DNA from: Sclerotinia nivalis
Taxonomy: Eukaryota; Ascomycota; Leotiomycetes; Helotiales; Sclerotiniaceae
DNA: 64,000 bases
Direction: 5' to 3'
NCBI GenBank assembly: GCA_029531795.1
Contig: JAPEIS010000001.1
Span: 868,001-932,000, forward strand
In this document: positions 1-11,603 of the stretch, piece after piece
Layout of the letters: every line of letters begins with the position of its first letter
Numbering within the stretch: position 1 is the stretch's first letter
The notes under the pieces: generated by a model
The model's database searches: none
The model's input: the letters and a program-made list of their open reading frames with translations, nothing else
Told to the model about the DNA's origin: nothing
Made by a program: the position numbers and the translations under genes

Positions 1-3000
1 GATACAGGGTATGAGGAACTTACAGGTTGTTCAGGCTCACTAAATCCAATACCCTTCCATAATTCCTCTTTCAGTCTCCTCACATCAACCTTCTTAGCAA
101 CCCTAGCATATTGCACATATTCAGGTCTTAATCTTCGACTTTGTGTAACCAATTGCGTACCGAAAGCGCCCTCTTCGCCGTCAACGCCTTGAGGTCCAGC
201 ATTTAATATAGCAGTGATACCATCGATACCACCTGCACCTTGTCCTTGAGCTCCAGGTGATAACTGTTCGCGTGCATCGGCGAATTCCATATCATCATCG
301 TCCATACCACCCGGCATTGCCAAACCATCATCTTGGAAGAAGTTGGCATCGTAATCTCCATGAGGTGGAGCTTCATCCTCCAATGTGTGAGCGGGTTCTT
401 CTTTTCGTGCCCAATAATCTTCACCAATTTCACCTTCAGGAATGTCATCCTCCTTCTTTTGACCGAAAGTTCCAGATTTTGCTCCGAATCCAGATTTTCG
501 ACTACCCATTCTAGCTTTGGGCTTGAGGAAAAGGCGTAACAACTGTTTGGAGTTAAAATGCTTATCATCGGGAAGAAGGTTCCTCGTTTTAGATTTCCAG
601 TCTTTCTTTGGGAGAGATATTGTAGCATTAGTTGCTGCATGTGTATAGATAGTTTCAGCTAGGCTAGCACTTAATGGAGACATAAAGTCAATCTCGAAAG
701 GCTCTTTCTCCTTGCGGATCTTCGTAACTGCTGGTTTGTTGACGTCTTTAATCTTTCGTATCCTCCAATGCTCAGGACCGGCCCAATTCTTTTGCAAGGC
801 CTCGTCAAAATAACTTAGAATATCGTCATGACCACCTTCTGTCTTTGATCCACGATCAAGAGAAATGACGTACTCGCCGGTCTCAGGGTCGAATGAACCA
901 GCACGTCCTTCTCCATCCTCACCATCGCCACCGTCATTGTCGTATGCTACATCGTGAACTCGCATTCGTGGTTCGATCGCAGCGTCACGAGCCCAAGCTT
1001 CACCACCTTCACCAAATCCAGCATCATCTGGAATATCGAAGTTTCCGAGGAGGCCATCATCGTCGTCATCAAATCCAATTGGGTTGTCATCATCGAGGAA
1101 AATGCCCGACCTGTCACCTACCCCATTGTCTTCTGTCTTGTCTTTCTCTTGTCGCCAATCTTCCGGTGCTTTTAGAAATGGAATGTCCATGGAACCAGAA
1201 GGATCTCCGAGGTCGAAATTCTTCAATGATGGACAAATATCCTGTTCTTCAAGGAAATCCAAGTTTGGGAAAAACTTGATACCCAAAGCCTCCACATCTA
1301 TCTCTACATCATCTTGATCCTCGTCCTCATTCTCATCATCTTTTAGCGTAACATTTGCCGATTCTATAACTTCTTCCTGATCCTCTTCAATGGCATCATC
1401 CTTTCGTCTCCTGCCTCGTCCTTCTGCTGATGCGTCGCCTGCATCATCACTACTGTCAAAAACTATACGTCCTTTAGAATCGATCGAGAGATGATTTAAG
1501 AGGAGGCCCTTGGCTCCGCCCTCATCGAAATCTGCAGATGCTTTTTTGAATAAAGGATCAACAGAAAACTCAAGTTCAAACTTTTTTAATTGTAATGCTG
1601 AAAATGAAGTTGCGAGAGTCGCTTCTGATGAACGTTGAGTCTGAATTTATGATTAGCTACGGTTTTTGTAGTGCATGTAAGTAGCAATGATGTGCTGTGT
1701 TCGAAATCGACAAGATTTTGCCAAATAGAGTTGTTACAATTCGAATGTTGTGGTTTAGTGACTTGACGAATACAAAGAGTAAGAACTATATCACCAAACC
1801 ACAACATCTTTGATCACTGATAAACCGATAATAAGATATTAAAGTTCAATTGCAAGAAACAAAAATATTTGTATCCCCTAGCTGCGAGTACAAGTTGTGA
1901 GGAAAAGTGTGGCACGAGGCCCCACCCATTAAACGATCGGACTAGCGCCCCTCCAATTGGTCCAGGAACAATATCGCAGATTGATGTGGTTGAACTGTGC
2001 CCACCCTCATTTCCACCTTACTGGATTTCCTCCCGTGTGGAACGGAACGTGAAGCAAAAATGTAGGACAAAAGAACATACAACAGTGGGGATTCGCTGGT
2101 GGTCACCCACCCAACTACTAATCCACCGATCTGAAGCTTGTGTATGGCAGAGCGGACGGGATGCCCAATTCTCTTCAGTCTATGGTCGTATGTGACGGAA
2201 AGAGTCTCATCTGGTATTATATTCAGATAAAAATCCCTCTCCTATCTCCATTTTCTCAAAACATGCCACTCGGCATAAGACGTAAAGATCCCCCATTACA
2301 CTCCACTCCACCAGTATGCAGTATGTGGTAGATATAAGAAGTCAACATAATCCCGGTTCGCACTGAATGCCATTTTAAACGTCTCAACTATGAGACTTCA
2401 CCAGGTCTCAAAACGCTTGTACGCAGGCTGAGGAAAAAGAAAGCAATTATGGATGTGCTTCAGACGTACCCTTTTCTTTGCCTTCTTCCTGACAACTCCA
2501 TCTTCGTCTTCTACCTCTTCTTCGCTCTCATCACCTTCACCCTCACCTTCCTCATTCTCGCCCCTCTTCTTTTTGTTGTTCCCGCTGTCTGCTAATCCAC
2601 TCAAAAGTTTGCCGGTCTCTGTGGCCACACTGTCGACTCGACTCGTATAAATCTTCACACATCCATCAAGAGTGCAACTGGCCTTTTGGAAATTGACCCC
2701 ATCACCCTCCTTCAAAAGTGACATATCATGGAAATAATCAATCAGCGCAAAGTTCCAGGAATTTGCAGCATTGATCTTGTTGTCTGTAGCCATCTTCATC
2801 CATTCTTCGAAATTTGCGAGAATTGGAACACGCTTCATGGGGGTTACTGCGTTTCCCCCCACCATCATAACCCCGCCATCGAGTTCATTCTCTTTCCCCA
2901 TACGCCCTGGGGTTCTGTGGTTTGAAGATGGCGAAGAACTCCCTGCCCGATTGAAATTCACCAATTTTCGTGGAGTCGCGGCTTTTTTGATTTCGTTCAT

Positions 3001-3301
3001 CTGAGTTTCGTGGTGGGCATTCCTTGATTTTAATCGTCTTGCCTTTTCTTGCGCATCATCATTGAGAGCCAATTTCACTGGCGATGTATCGTTCAAAGGT
3101 ACTCTATTTCAAGTCAGTAATGAAAAGTCTCATTTTGCACAGCGCGCAAACGCAAAGTATCACATCTGCCAAAGATATGGACTTCCAAACACCATAGCAA
3201 CCAGGGAATTCATACTTCACGGGAGATTTTGCGGGAGTCGGTAAAGAGCCAGGAGCAACTCTGCCCCTACTCGCATTTCGATTTTGTGCGACTCTAGGCA
3301 T
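1..3301 (-). CDS. cnd2: Condensin complex subunit 2 (CAP-H / Barren / Brn1 kleisin), 3' end cut by window
   Basis: Kleisin subunit of condensin I, which bridges the Smc2/Smc4 heads and compacts mitotic chromosomes in the nucleus. Exons on the minus strand are 3301-3216, 3103-2470 and 1640-24, all phase-consistent (86+634 nt = 240 codons, then 539 codons). The last exon ends at a GTAAGT donor at 23-18, so the C-terminal exon lies outside the window. The start is ATG at 3301 (MPRVAQNRNASRGR). The first Barren motif in exon 2 includes VPILANFEEWMKMATDNK and SWNFALIDYFHDM, followed by an acidic stretch. Exon 3 opens with RSSEATLATSF, then LQLKKFELEFSVDPLF and FDEGGAKGLLLNHL, the second Barren block; near its end is KKVDVRRLKEELWKG, the conserved C-terminal block. 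Intron 1 is 112 nt. Intron 2 (2469-1641) is 829 nt, very long for this genome, and contains a 5S rRNA gene. Family assignment is secure; the long intron is inferred from frame and homology. Confidence 0.95.
2075..2193 (-). rRNA. 5S ribosomal RNA gene inside an intron
   Basis: The minus strand from 2193 to 2075 reads as a complete fungal 5S rRNA. It begins ACATACGACCATAG, has the CATCCCGTCCGCTC block, the internal promoter block TTAGTAGTTGGGTGGGTGAC followed by CACCAGCGAATCC, and ends TGTTGTATGT, which pairs with the 5' end. A TTTT tract lies just 3' on the same strand (TTCTTTTG, about 2074-2067), as expected for RNA polymerase III termination. Length is about 119 nt, normal for 5S. The gene lies wholly inside intron 2 of the condensin gene and in the same orientation. 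Dispersed 5S genes are established for Neurospora and other filamentous ascomycetes. No damage to the promoter elements is visible. Confidence 0.95.
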
Positions 3302-4017
3302 ATCAAAAAAATAAAAATTGTCGTGATAGACAAATCTGTTGCAATAATGTTGAAATAATGTTGAATTTAGAAGTTTGTTTATTTTCATTATTTACATTTG
3401 GCAGGGACAGCGGGGAACCGAATGGCACAAACCCCGGCGTAGGTAAAAACAACCTCAGGTATCAAAGAAATGGCTTACATAATGTCGGCACCTCGGGAGT
3501 CGGCACTTTTAATGGGACTGACTGCATGGGTTGCCACATTCATCACGATAAGTTCAAGGATGTCGAGTTCTTTATATTTCATTCACAGATTCCCAAGTCA
3601 GATAAATATTGAGTAAGAAAATATATCCTTTTCATTTTAGCACAACACCAATCTCTCATTGCAAACCGTTGCAAAATTCTCAATCCCTCTCAATACTTCT
3701 CACTACAATGTAAGATTAGCCGTTTTGTCATTGATCGCTCTTATCAGTTTTATCGATAACCTTACCTACTCTTTTGTGCTAGTTCTAGCTAAGGTGGATT
3801 CGTACGCTTTGCCATTCGATCTTATGACGACGATCCCTTTTACTGCTGGAATCTCCTTTTAATGGTTTGCACCATACATGAATGAGCTCTGGACGGCTTA
3901 GCTAGCACGACTTCGAGTCATAGGTCTTTTTCTTCTCATGCACTATTGATATTTTTACCATTGTAATCGCACTTCCCCGACGAGAGCTTTAGGTTCAAAT
4001 CAGATCATGCATCAAGC
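3302..4017. promoter_or_regulatory. Divergent intergenic region between condensin and exchanger genes
   Basis: 716 bp separate the start codons of two divergently transcribed genes, so this must hold both promoters. I see no convincing open frame or repeat. Short frames here have no coding character. Confidence 0.4.
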
Positions 4018-7000
4018 ATGCATCGAACATCCTCCTATAAGATGTCATCCCGCTTACCGACACGATCCAAATACAACTTTCGAGCTTTCTATCTCACCAT
4101 ATTAATCATCTCATCATTAGCGGTGATAAGTCTTGTCGCAGACCAGAGTGCGAAATATCGTCATGGTTCCCAATATGGCGTGGCACAAAAACGAGCATTG
4201 GATGCGCTGGACAGTGGGAGACTTGTGAAACGGGATGAAGAGGTTTGTGGACACCAAAAGCTATGCAAAATTCTGTACTAAATATCGGCGTTATAGTGTC
4301 GTCTTGTCCACCATGCCGAGGACAAATGCGGATTCATACTAGAAAATTGTCCCGATGAAACTGCTGGGCTCCTAAATTACCTCTCGCTTTACTATTGCAA
4401 ATTACCAAAGGCGCAACCTGTGGCTTTCACCATTCTCATATTATGGCTTGGATTGTTGTTTTCGACGATTGGAATCGCAGCGAGTGATTTTTTCTGTATC
4501 AATTTATCAACAATTGCGAGCATACTGGGGATGAGCGAAAGTATGGCGGGCGTTACATTTCTAGCTTTTGGTAACGGTAGCCCGGATGTATTCTCGACGT
4601 TTGCTGCAATGAGTTCGCATAGTGGCAGTCTTGCGGTAGGTGAGCTCATTGGAGCAGCCGGATTTATTACTGCAGTTGTCGCAGGGTCGATGGCTTTAGT
4701 TAGGGAGTTCAAGGTTGGCAAAAAGACATTTGTGAGGGATATTGGTTTCTTCATAGTTGCAGCAAGCTTTAGTATGGTGTTTCTTGCGGACGGCGCTCTT
4801 CATTTATGGGAATGTTTTGTGATGATTGGGTTTTACCTTTTTTACGTGGTAACAGTGGTTATGTGGCATTGGTACTTGGGAAGGCGACGACGCCATCGTG
4901 AGAGAGAAGCTGCAGCTCGTGGCCAGTACTTAGCAATGACAAACGAAGAAATAGAGGTCACTGAAGAAGATGGTGACGATGAAGATGCGCCCGCGGGAGA
5001 GAGGGGCTTCCATGGTAACGAAGATTTCGCTGCATTAGAACGTGGCTCTAGTCCTCATCCTCGAGTACCAGAAGATGAAGACAGTGATGAGGATGGAGAT
5101 GAAGGTAGGCACATTGCTGCCGAGGTGGCTAGCAGTATGCGAGTCATCAGAGCATCTGGTAGCCGCAGGAACACCATAACTCCAATTCGTCCCAGTTTGG
5201 TGGGTGCTCTCGAGTTCAGGTCTGTTCTATCATCGTTACAAAAGTCTCGGGGCTCTCATGGCCCACCTATAAATTTACGACGATATTCAGACGACCCATC
5301 AGCATCACTTGATCAACTTAGGACATCTGCAACAACATCGGAGTATGCCTCGAGTGTAAATCCTATTGAGAGCGACGACAACGATACGGAGGGGTCTAGG
5401 CTAGACCCCAAGCGTAGTAGAGCTGTCTCTTTGAACGCTGCGTCAGCCCTTAGACCCACTGACCCTACCGCGTTTACTGTCGCACATGTGCCGGATATTG
5501 GCATTGTGGCAGCCACCCCAACTTTTCCACGGCTGTTAGATGTGCCATCTACAACTAGCAGCCCCGCTCCTAAGTCGCCAACATTATCTATCTCGCCTCC
5601 TCCGTCTCTCGATGGATCACAAAATCACAAACTATTCACAAATAGCACACCGCGTTGGAATGATGATTTGTTGGCACCACCTGGAAATGACTCTCCAGCA
5701 GTGTCACCTCGACATCCCCGTTCTCCAGACTTACGACCTAAGATTTCACCTACAAATTCTAGTAGATCGCGAACAGTACAACGACCCCAACTTCAAATAC
5801 CGACTTCATCGAGGAACAGCTCGCGAACTCGAATACAATCACCCATATTACCATTTCCTCTGTATATGGATTCGCCAGCGTTCATGTCGGCAGCTAGCTC
5901 TAAGGCTCCAAGTATTGTGCTACCGGATTCGGAAATTACGCCCGAATCAGTTAATTTGGAGCATGAGTTGTACTTTACGGAAAGGCCAATTAGGTGGTGG
6001 CCATATCGCATATTACCCAGCCCACAAATCGTACTTTCAGCTTTGTTTCCTACACTATGTACATGGAGAGACAAGAGCGGGTGGGATAAATTTATTAGCA
6101 TCGTCTCGGCCCCTAGTATATTTCTTTTGGCAATCACACTGCCGGTGGTCGAATCGGAATCCAAAGATGAGGTCGAAAAGATAGACTTTGTTGAAGAAAG
6201 AAGGGAATCTGGCACACCAGGAGGGAGAAATACTGGCCCGGTATTGATCCCGGATAGCCCATCAATGGTCTCGGAAGCAGACCCCGAATGGTCACAATAC
6301 CAACGAAGTCGGCGGGACACTCAATCTGAGGAATATCCTCGTTCATCTGTTTCGAATTTCAGTCAACAAAACACTGCCGCAGTAGCAATCTCGGCCGAGG
6401 GTCATCATCCTCATTCTCGTCCAATTCCAATGTCACCCCCCAAGAGAATCAACTCGACCCACGAGGATGTAATGCATAGTGGGCCTGGAGTAGAGCATTC
6501 TAGAGGCTGGAACCGCTGGCTTGTCGTACTCCAATTGTTTACAGCACCTATATTTGTGGTGTTGATATTTTGGGCTAATAGTGACGATGGTGACCTAAAG
6601 TCGCTCGCACGCCTGGTTTTGTTTTCCCTTCTCGGGTCTTTGGTAGCGATTGCCATTCTCGCACTAACAACAACCCCTTCGAGGCCCCCCAAACATCGTT
6701 TCTTGCTTTGTTTCCTTGGTTTCGTCGTCGCTATTGCTTGGATTTCCACTATTGCTAATGAAGTTGTCGGAGTTCTTAAAGCGTTTGGTGTCATTCTAGG
6801 TATCTCAGATGCAATACTTGGTCTTACTATTTTTGCCGTTGGCAATTCACTGGGCGACCTCGTCGCCGATATCACGGTAGCCAGATTAGGATATCCCGTT
6901 ATGGCACTGAGTGCTTGTTTTGGAGGACCGATGCTGAACATTCTCATCGGCATCGGTGTCAGTGGCGCATATATGACGATTAAAGATGCCAACCACAAAC

Positions 7001-7260
7001 ACTTCAAGCACCCGAACAAAGATATCAAGTACAAGCCATATCAAATTGAAGTCAGTGGCACGCTGATGGTCAGTGCCATCACTTTACTGATCACTTTAGT
7101 CGGGCTCCTCATTGCGGTACCCATGAATAAGTGGGTGATGAGCAGGAAGATTGGATGGGGCTTGATCATTCTGTGGTGTATTAGTACAGTAATCAACGTT
7201 GGTGTGGAAATTAGTGGGGTGTGGGGTGATAATTTGGACTTATCTACCTTTTTTTCATGA
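4018..7260 (+). CDS. Sodium/calcium exchanger family protein (NCX/CCX type)
   Basis: Multi-pass cation/Ca2+ exchanger moving Ca2+ across an internal membrane against a monovalent ion; the yeast YDL206W and CCX/NCLX group is the closest I recognise. Exon 1 is 4018-4242, a 54-nt intron follows (4243-4296, branch-like TACTAAAT before TATAG), and exon 2 is 4297-7260, giving 1062 aa. A membrane anchor lies near the N terminus (FYLTILIISSLAVISLVA). A lumenal Cys-containing block (CRLVHHAEDKCGF ... ENCPDE) precedes the first exchanger domain, with the alpha-1 motif AFGNGSPDVFS near residue 166. A roughly 350-residue polar, acidic and Ser-rich loop separates this from the second domain, with the alpha-2 motif VGNSLGDLVAD near residue 922. 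The two alpha repeats are intact. The downstream ATG at 4042 is an alternative start. Ion specificity cannot be read from the sequence. Confidence 0.92.
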
Positions 7261-8045
7261 GCTTTCAGGATATCATTAATGTACGGGATGAAATATGTTT
7301 TATAAAGAGACAAGAGGGAGATAGAATTGTATTATACCCCCGGGTTATATAGGTAGCTTTTTGGGTATGATTTCAGTGGATGTGATATATTGAAATATCA
7401 ATCCTTTGTTCGAAAAGAATGAGACGAATATTCCCAAACCATATTGGCATCGAATCATGATGCCCCCGGGTTTGAATTCTCGTCCAATTGAGTAGATGAA
7501 GTAACTGAGTTCAGATAAAAGTTGCCAATAACTATTATTTTCATATTTAGGTAGTTAGTGGAAATGTCTCTAGCTGGAGCCATCTAATGATCAATATGTA
7601 TATAAATGTAGTGAATGGCTATAATGAATAATGTGCACATAGATGAAAGAGTAAGATTCGACACCTAGGTAGTAGATATTCATTCCCATTAAATTTTGGA
7701 AAACACAGCTCGTCTGAACTTGATCCCATTAAATAGCGGCCTTGTATCTAAGGATTTAGTTTATCCGAATCTTATCCGGTTCGAGACACCAAGAAACTCC
7801 CGCCCCGCTAAAGCACATCGGACAAGACAACAAAGTTGCTCCCTCCAACGATGAAATAGGATACCCAGCAGGATACCTACGTAACCTTAACAATTATTCT
7901 ACCCCTCACTCCACCCTTTTCGAATTAATTAAGATCACTCTTGTGAGACATCATCATTTGCGACGATCTGCAAAAGCTCAACACTTTCTTATTCACACCA
8001 CAGTATCTTCTAGCCTTCGAGTTAACCTCGCTGGCTATCGCGATA
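7261..8045. other. Intergenic spacer, exchanger to caf40
   Basis: 785 bp with the 3' UTR of the exchanger and the promoter of the caf40 gene. From about 7800 it is C/T-rich, typical of a fungal promoter close to the start. No further gene or repeat seen. Confidence 0.4.
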
Positions 8046-9284
8046 ATGAGCACCATGCTCCCAGGGACACACGTCTTCTCTCATCAACATCAATACAATC
8101 CGCAGGTTGACCAACCATGGATGCAACAGCAGACCCACCATCAACAGGCGCAGCAGCAGCATGCGGCGGCGGTATCCGCTCATTACAATCGCATGGCGGC
8201 TCAAAGTCAAAACCACAACGCCGCGGTACCTTCAATCTCTTCCAACCACGGACAAGACCCAGCTATGATCGACTCCAACGTTTCGGAGGAAAATAGAAGG
8301 ACTTTGAACTTCATTGCAGATTTACTCAATGAAGAGACCAGGGAAGCTGCCCTTCTAGAGCTCAGCAAGAAGCGCGAGCAAGTCCCAGAGCTTGCATTGA
8401 TATTGTGGCACTCATTTGGTAAATTACGCAGCCGGATAGGATAATGAGATGGTTTGCTGACAGATTTAGGTGTCATGACATCACTTCTCCAAGAGATAAT
8501 CTCTGTCTACACTCTACTAAATCCCTCCCAACTGACCGCCGCCGCATCAAATCGAGTCTGCAATGCCTTGGCACTTCTACAATGTGTTGCTTCTCACAAC
8601 GAGACTCGCGCCCTCTTCTTAAATGGTTAGTCGCCCAGACATTGATGTAAACAACGCAGTACTAACATTAGTAGCTCACATCCCTCTCTTTCTTTATCCC
8701 TTCCTCAACACGACTTCTAAATCCCGACCTTTCGAGTATCTACGTCTTACCTCTCTCGGAGTCATCGGCGCTCTTGTCAAGAATGATTCATCCGATGTTA
8801 TCAACTTCCTCCTTACTACCGAAATAATTCCACTATGTCTTCGAATTATGGAGACCGGATCAGAACTCAGTAAGACAGTCGCAATCTTCATCGTGCAGAA
8901 GATCCTTCTCGATGACCACGGTCTGAATTATATCTGTGCCACATACGAGAGATTTTATGCTGTCGGCACAGTACTCAGCAATATGGTTTCACAACTTGTT
9001 GAACAACAAACGGCACGATTGTTGAAGCATGTTGTCCGCTGCTTCCTTCGGTGAGAATATCTCCCAAGACTTATTTCAATTTCACTAATATGACGACTGA
9101 TAGTTTGAGTGATAATGCTCGAGCCCGAGAAGCCCTCCGCCAATGTCTCCCCGAACCTCTTCGCGATGCCACATTCTCCTCGGTCCTACGCGATGATGCT
9201 GCTACAAAACGATGCCTTGCACAGCTCCTCATCAATTTATCCGATAATGTTGTTGAATCTTCATCCGGTCACCAAGGTCTTTAA
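8046..9284 (+). CDS. caf40: CCR4-NOT complex subunit Caf40 / CNOT9 (Rcd1 family)
   Basis: Armadillo-like subunit of the CCR4-NOT deadenylase, a scaffold that docks the complex to mRNA-binding partners during mRNA turnover. Exons are 8046-8418, 8470-8625, 8675-9050 and 9104-9284; junction phases agree and give 361 aa. The N terminus (residues 1 to about 75) is Gln/His-rich and disordered. The Rcd1 core follows: [127 protein letters not shown] and [10 protein letters not shown]. All three introns are 49-53 nt with GT-AG ends. The core is very highly conserved from yeast to man, so the call is secure. The start is the first ATG of the frame, after a long promoter-like C/T-rich stretch. Confidence 0.96.
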
Positions 9285-10396
9285 TCTCAAGTTCCTACTT
9301 CCACTTTCAATGTACAATTATAAAAGCACCGATACGACGCAAACGAGCATGGGGGATTTCATCTTCGGTTTGCACAGACATAACGATACCCGGTCTTCTT
9401 TTCGGAAATGTCGTAGGTCTCTGCAGCTGGTCATCAAAGGTTTCATAAAAGCATTGCGGGGCAAATAGGGTTGGTCTGAAGGGTGTTTTACGTGGCTTGT
9501 TTCAATGAAGGTAAGAGCTGATAGTTGCAGCTCTCCACCAACCCAAGGAGCGTGAACTTACTTACGCCTTTACTCAAGGTGGTTATTTCCTTCTTTATTT
9601 ACATTGCTTGGTGTCTACTACTCTGTACTTGGTGGTTTTGAAGGCGTTAGGGGTTATCTTATATGCTGCACTATAGTATAATGCTGCTAGGGAAATGGTT
9701 TGTAAAGTAGGCGAAGCTTCAGCGTTCAGGAATAGAGATACATTCTTGATATAAGCATAAACATAAAAGCAATGTATAATAAGCATAAGCATCTATGAAA
9801 TACTCTGTAGAGATTGTTAACACATATAATACGATCAGGGAAAACCCGGATAGAATGGTCGTATTCGCGCAAACCGGGGTTTCAGACATGTCCGAATCTG
9901 TGGATCTTGCATGCTCGGCAACCTGGGATGCCTCGATGGAATAATCCTCGATAATCCTTGATAGAGTAAAAAATATATATATATTTGTATGTACTTGGGA
10001 GGTCGGTTTTGGGTGAATTAAATCGATTGAAATTAAATGAGATTTTGGATGAGAGTGAGTAGATGTTATGATTTATATTCACTATGTAGGTAGTATGTAG
10101 GGAGATAGGTCAAGGTTGAAATTTTTGAAAATGAGAGATGTAAGAATAGTCTAGCGGGTGCCTGACTCTCGAGGCATCGATCACATGATTTTTAATATCT
10201 CCGCCAGGAGAATCTAGTCGGCCAATTTCTAAATGTAATGATTGATGCTGGGATTCTGATTATATTTTGATATTCAATTACGTCAAATAACCATTTCAAT
10301 ATAATATTTTATAATTCAAATTAATACAAATGAAAGCCTATTTGGTTATTTATATTCTATACTTTTTATTAATAAGAATTTCTTGATTGTTGGTTT
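9285..10396. other. Spacer downstream of caf40
   Basis: About 1.1 kb, increasingly AT-rich after 10160. It includes a TA-rich run near 9973-9985. No supported gene. Confidence 0.35.
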
Positions 10397-10944
10397 TCAA
10401 TTATTGTTTATATGAATTGATTTGAACACCGGAATCGCGAAATTTCTTACAATAATTATAATAATATCAATAATTAAATCTTTATTTTGTTTTAAATCGA
10501 ATAACGATGAAATTTGAGTATTATATAATTTATACCCTATATAAGCTTCAATATCATTTATAGCTTTTCGAAATGAAGATTGGAAGATATCGAAATTGGA
10601 AATGGGAAAGAATGGAAAAGTCAATTCTACATTACAGATAATAGAAAATCTACAGGGGCTGGAAAATGAATCTCCTCGATCAGCGGATTCTATATCACGT
10701 AACAAATTATTCATAAATGCATGTCGGTAGGCACGCATATGGGGACGTGAAGCATTCAATAGTACTCGTAAGTTATTCGCATTGATTTGCCTAAAGAACT
10801 AGAACTATGGAAACGTCGAACTATATAAAGCTCGATCGAGGCACTAGCGTCAACGCTAGTGGGTTCACGTGATGAATATCCCGACAATGCAATTATTGAA
10901 AAGTTATCACGTAAAGTATGTTTTGGTGATGACGATAAATGCAT
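10397..10944 (-). pseudogene. Decayed coding remnant, family not recognised
   Basis: Two minus-strand open stretches abut in different frames. The first (10944-10756) begins MHLSSSPKHTLRDNF and includes ELYIVRRFHSSSSLGKS. The second (read from about 10785 to 10397) includes NNLRVLLNASRPHMRAYRHA, then FMNNLLRDIESADRGD and AINDIEAYIGYKLYN. Both have protein-like composition although the region is AT-rich, and joining them needs a frameshift near 10785. Further protein-like codons lie upstream to about 11010 (GYKRTLPEGLVGQLLNN, third frame). I do not recognise the family. It may be a relic gene or transposon fragment; chance open frames cannot be excluded. Confidence 0.3.
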
Positions 10945-11603
10945 TATTTAGAAGTTGGCCGACTAGACCCTCTGGAAGAGTTCGCTTATATCCAATCAAA
11001 GAGCGTAAAAACTCTGGAAGAAGATGTGAAAACTAGACTAATGTAAGAGGCTGAATCAACGTGAATCGTCAAATGGCTACTCAAGGACTAGTACGAATTA
11101 TAGATAGATTGCATCCCCACAATGAATAGTAATCAAGAAATGAAAACGTCACGCCATCTGCAACAAAGAAAATCGATATATGGGTAGGTATTGATCACTA
11201 ATACCTTCAAATCAAATTATCACATCACAGAGTACTTAGTTCTCAACTGTTTTACTCACTTCGAATCTATCTACCTTCCGTAGTAAGGCTATCGCTCTGC
11301 ATCTCCAAGACTGCATCCATACATACATAACCTAACGGCATACTGCGTTTCATCCTGAGCCCAGGGGGGAAAAAAGGAACAAGTCAGTTGAAGAAGAGCT
11401 GGCAAGCCTAGTACCGGTACCTTGTCATTAATTACCTACTAGCTAGGTATCTTACATGCGCAAAAAAAGTCAATCTGATGACTGAAGGGAAGAAATGTAA
11501 GATCTTACTATTGTAGGCTTTTTAATGTTCAATTGTTAATTCGGACTATCACTCTGAAGTCCGTACTTGAAAATCATACACCGCTGACGGCGGCTGGTCG
11601 AAG
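10945..11603. other. Promoter region of the bZIP gene
   Basis: About 660 bp without a supported gene. It contains a G7A7-type tract near 11366-11379 and leads into the bZIP start codon. Confidence 0.3.

Noticed and set aside
1869..2195. Plus-strand open frame of 108 codons
   Set aside because: It is antisense to the 5S rRNA gene and its flanks; the RNA match is far stronger than any coding evidence.
5313..7034. Minus- and plus-strand frames of 67-214 codons inside the exchanger gene
   Set aside because: Shadows of the exchanger coding frame; the two conserved alpha repeats fix the true frame.
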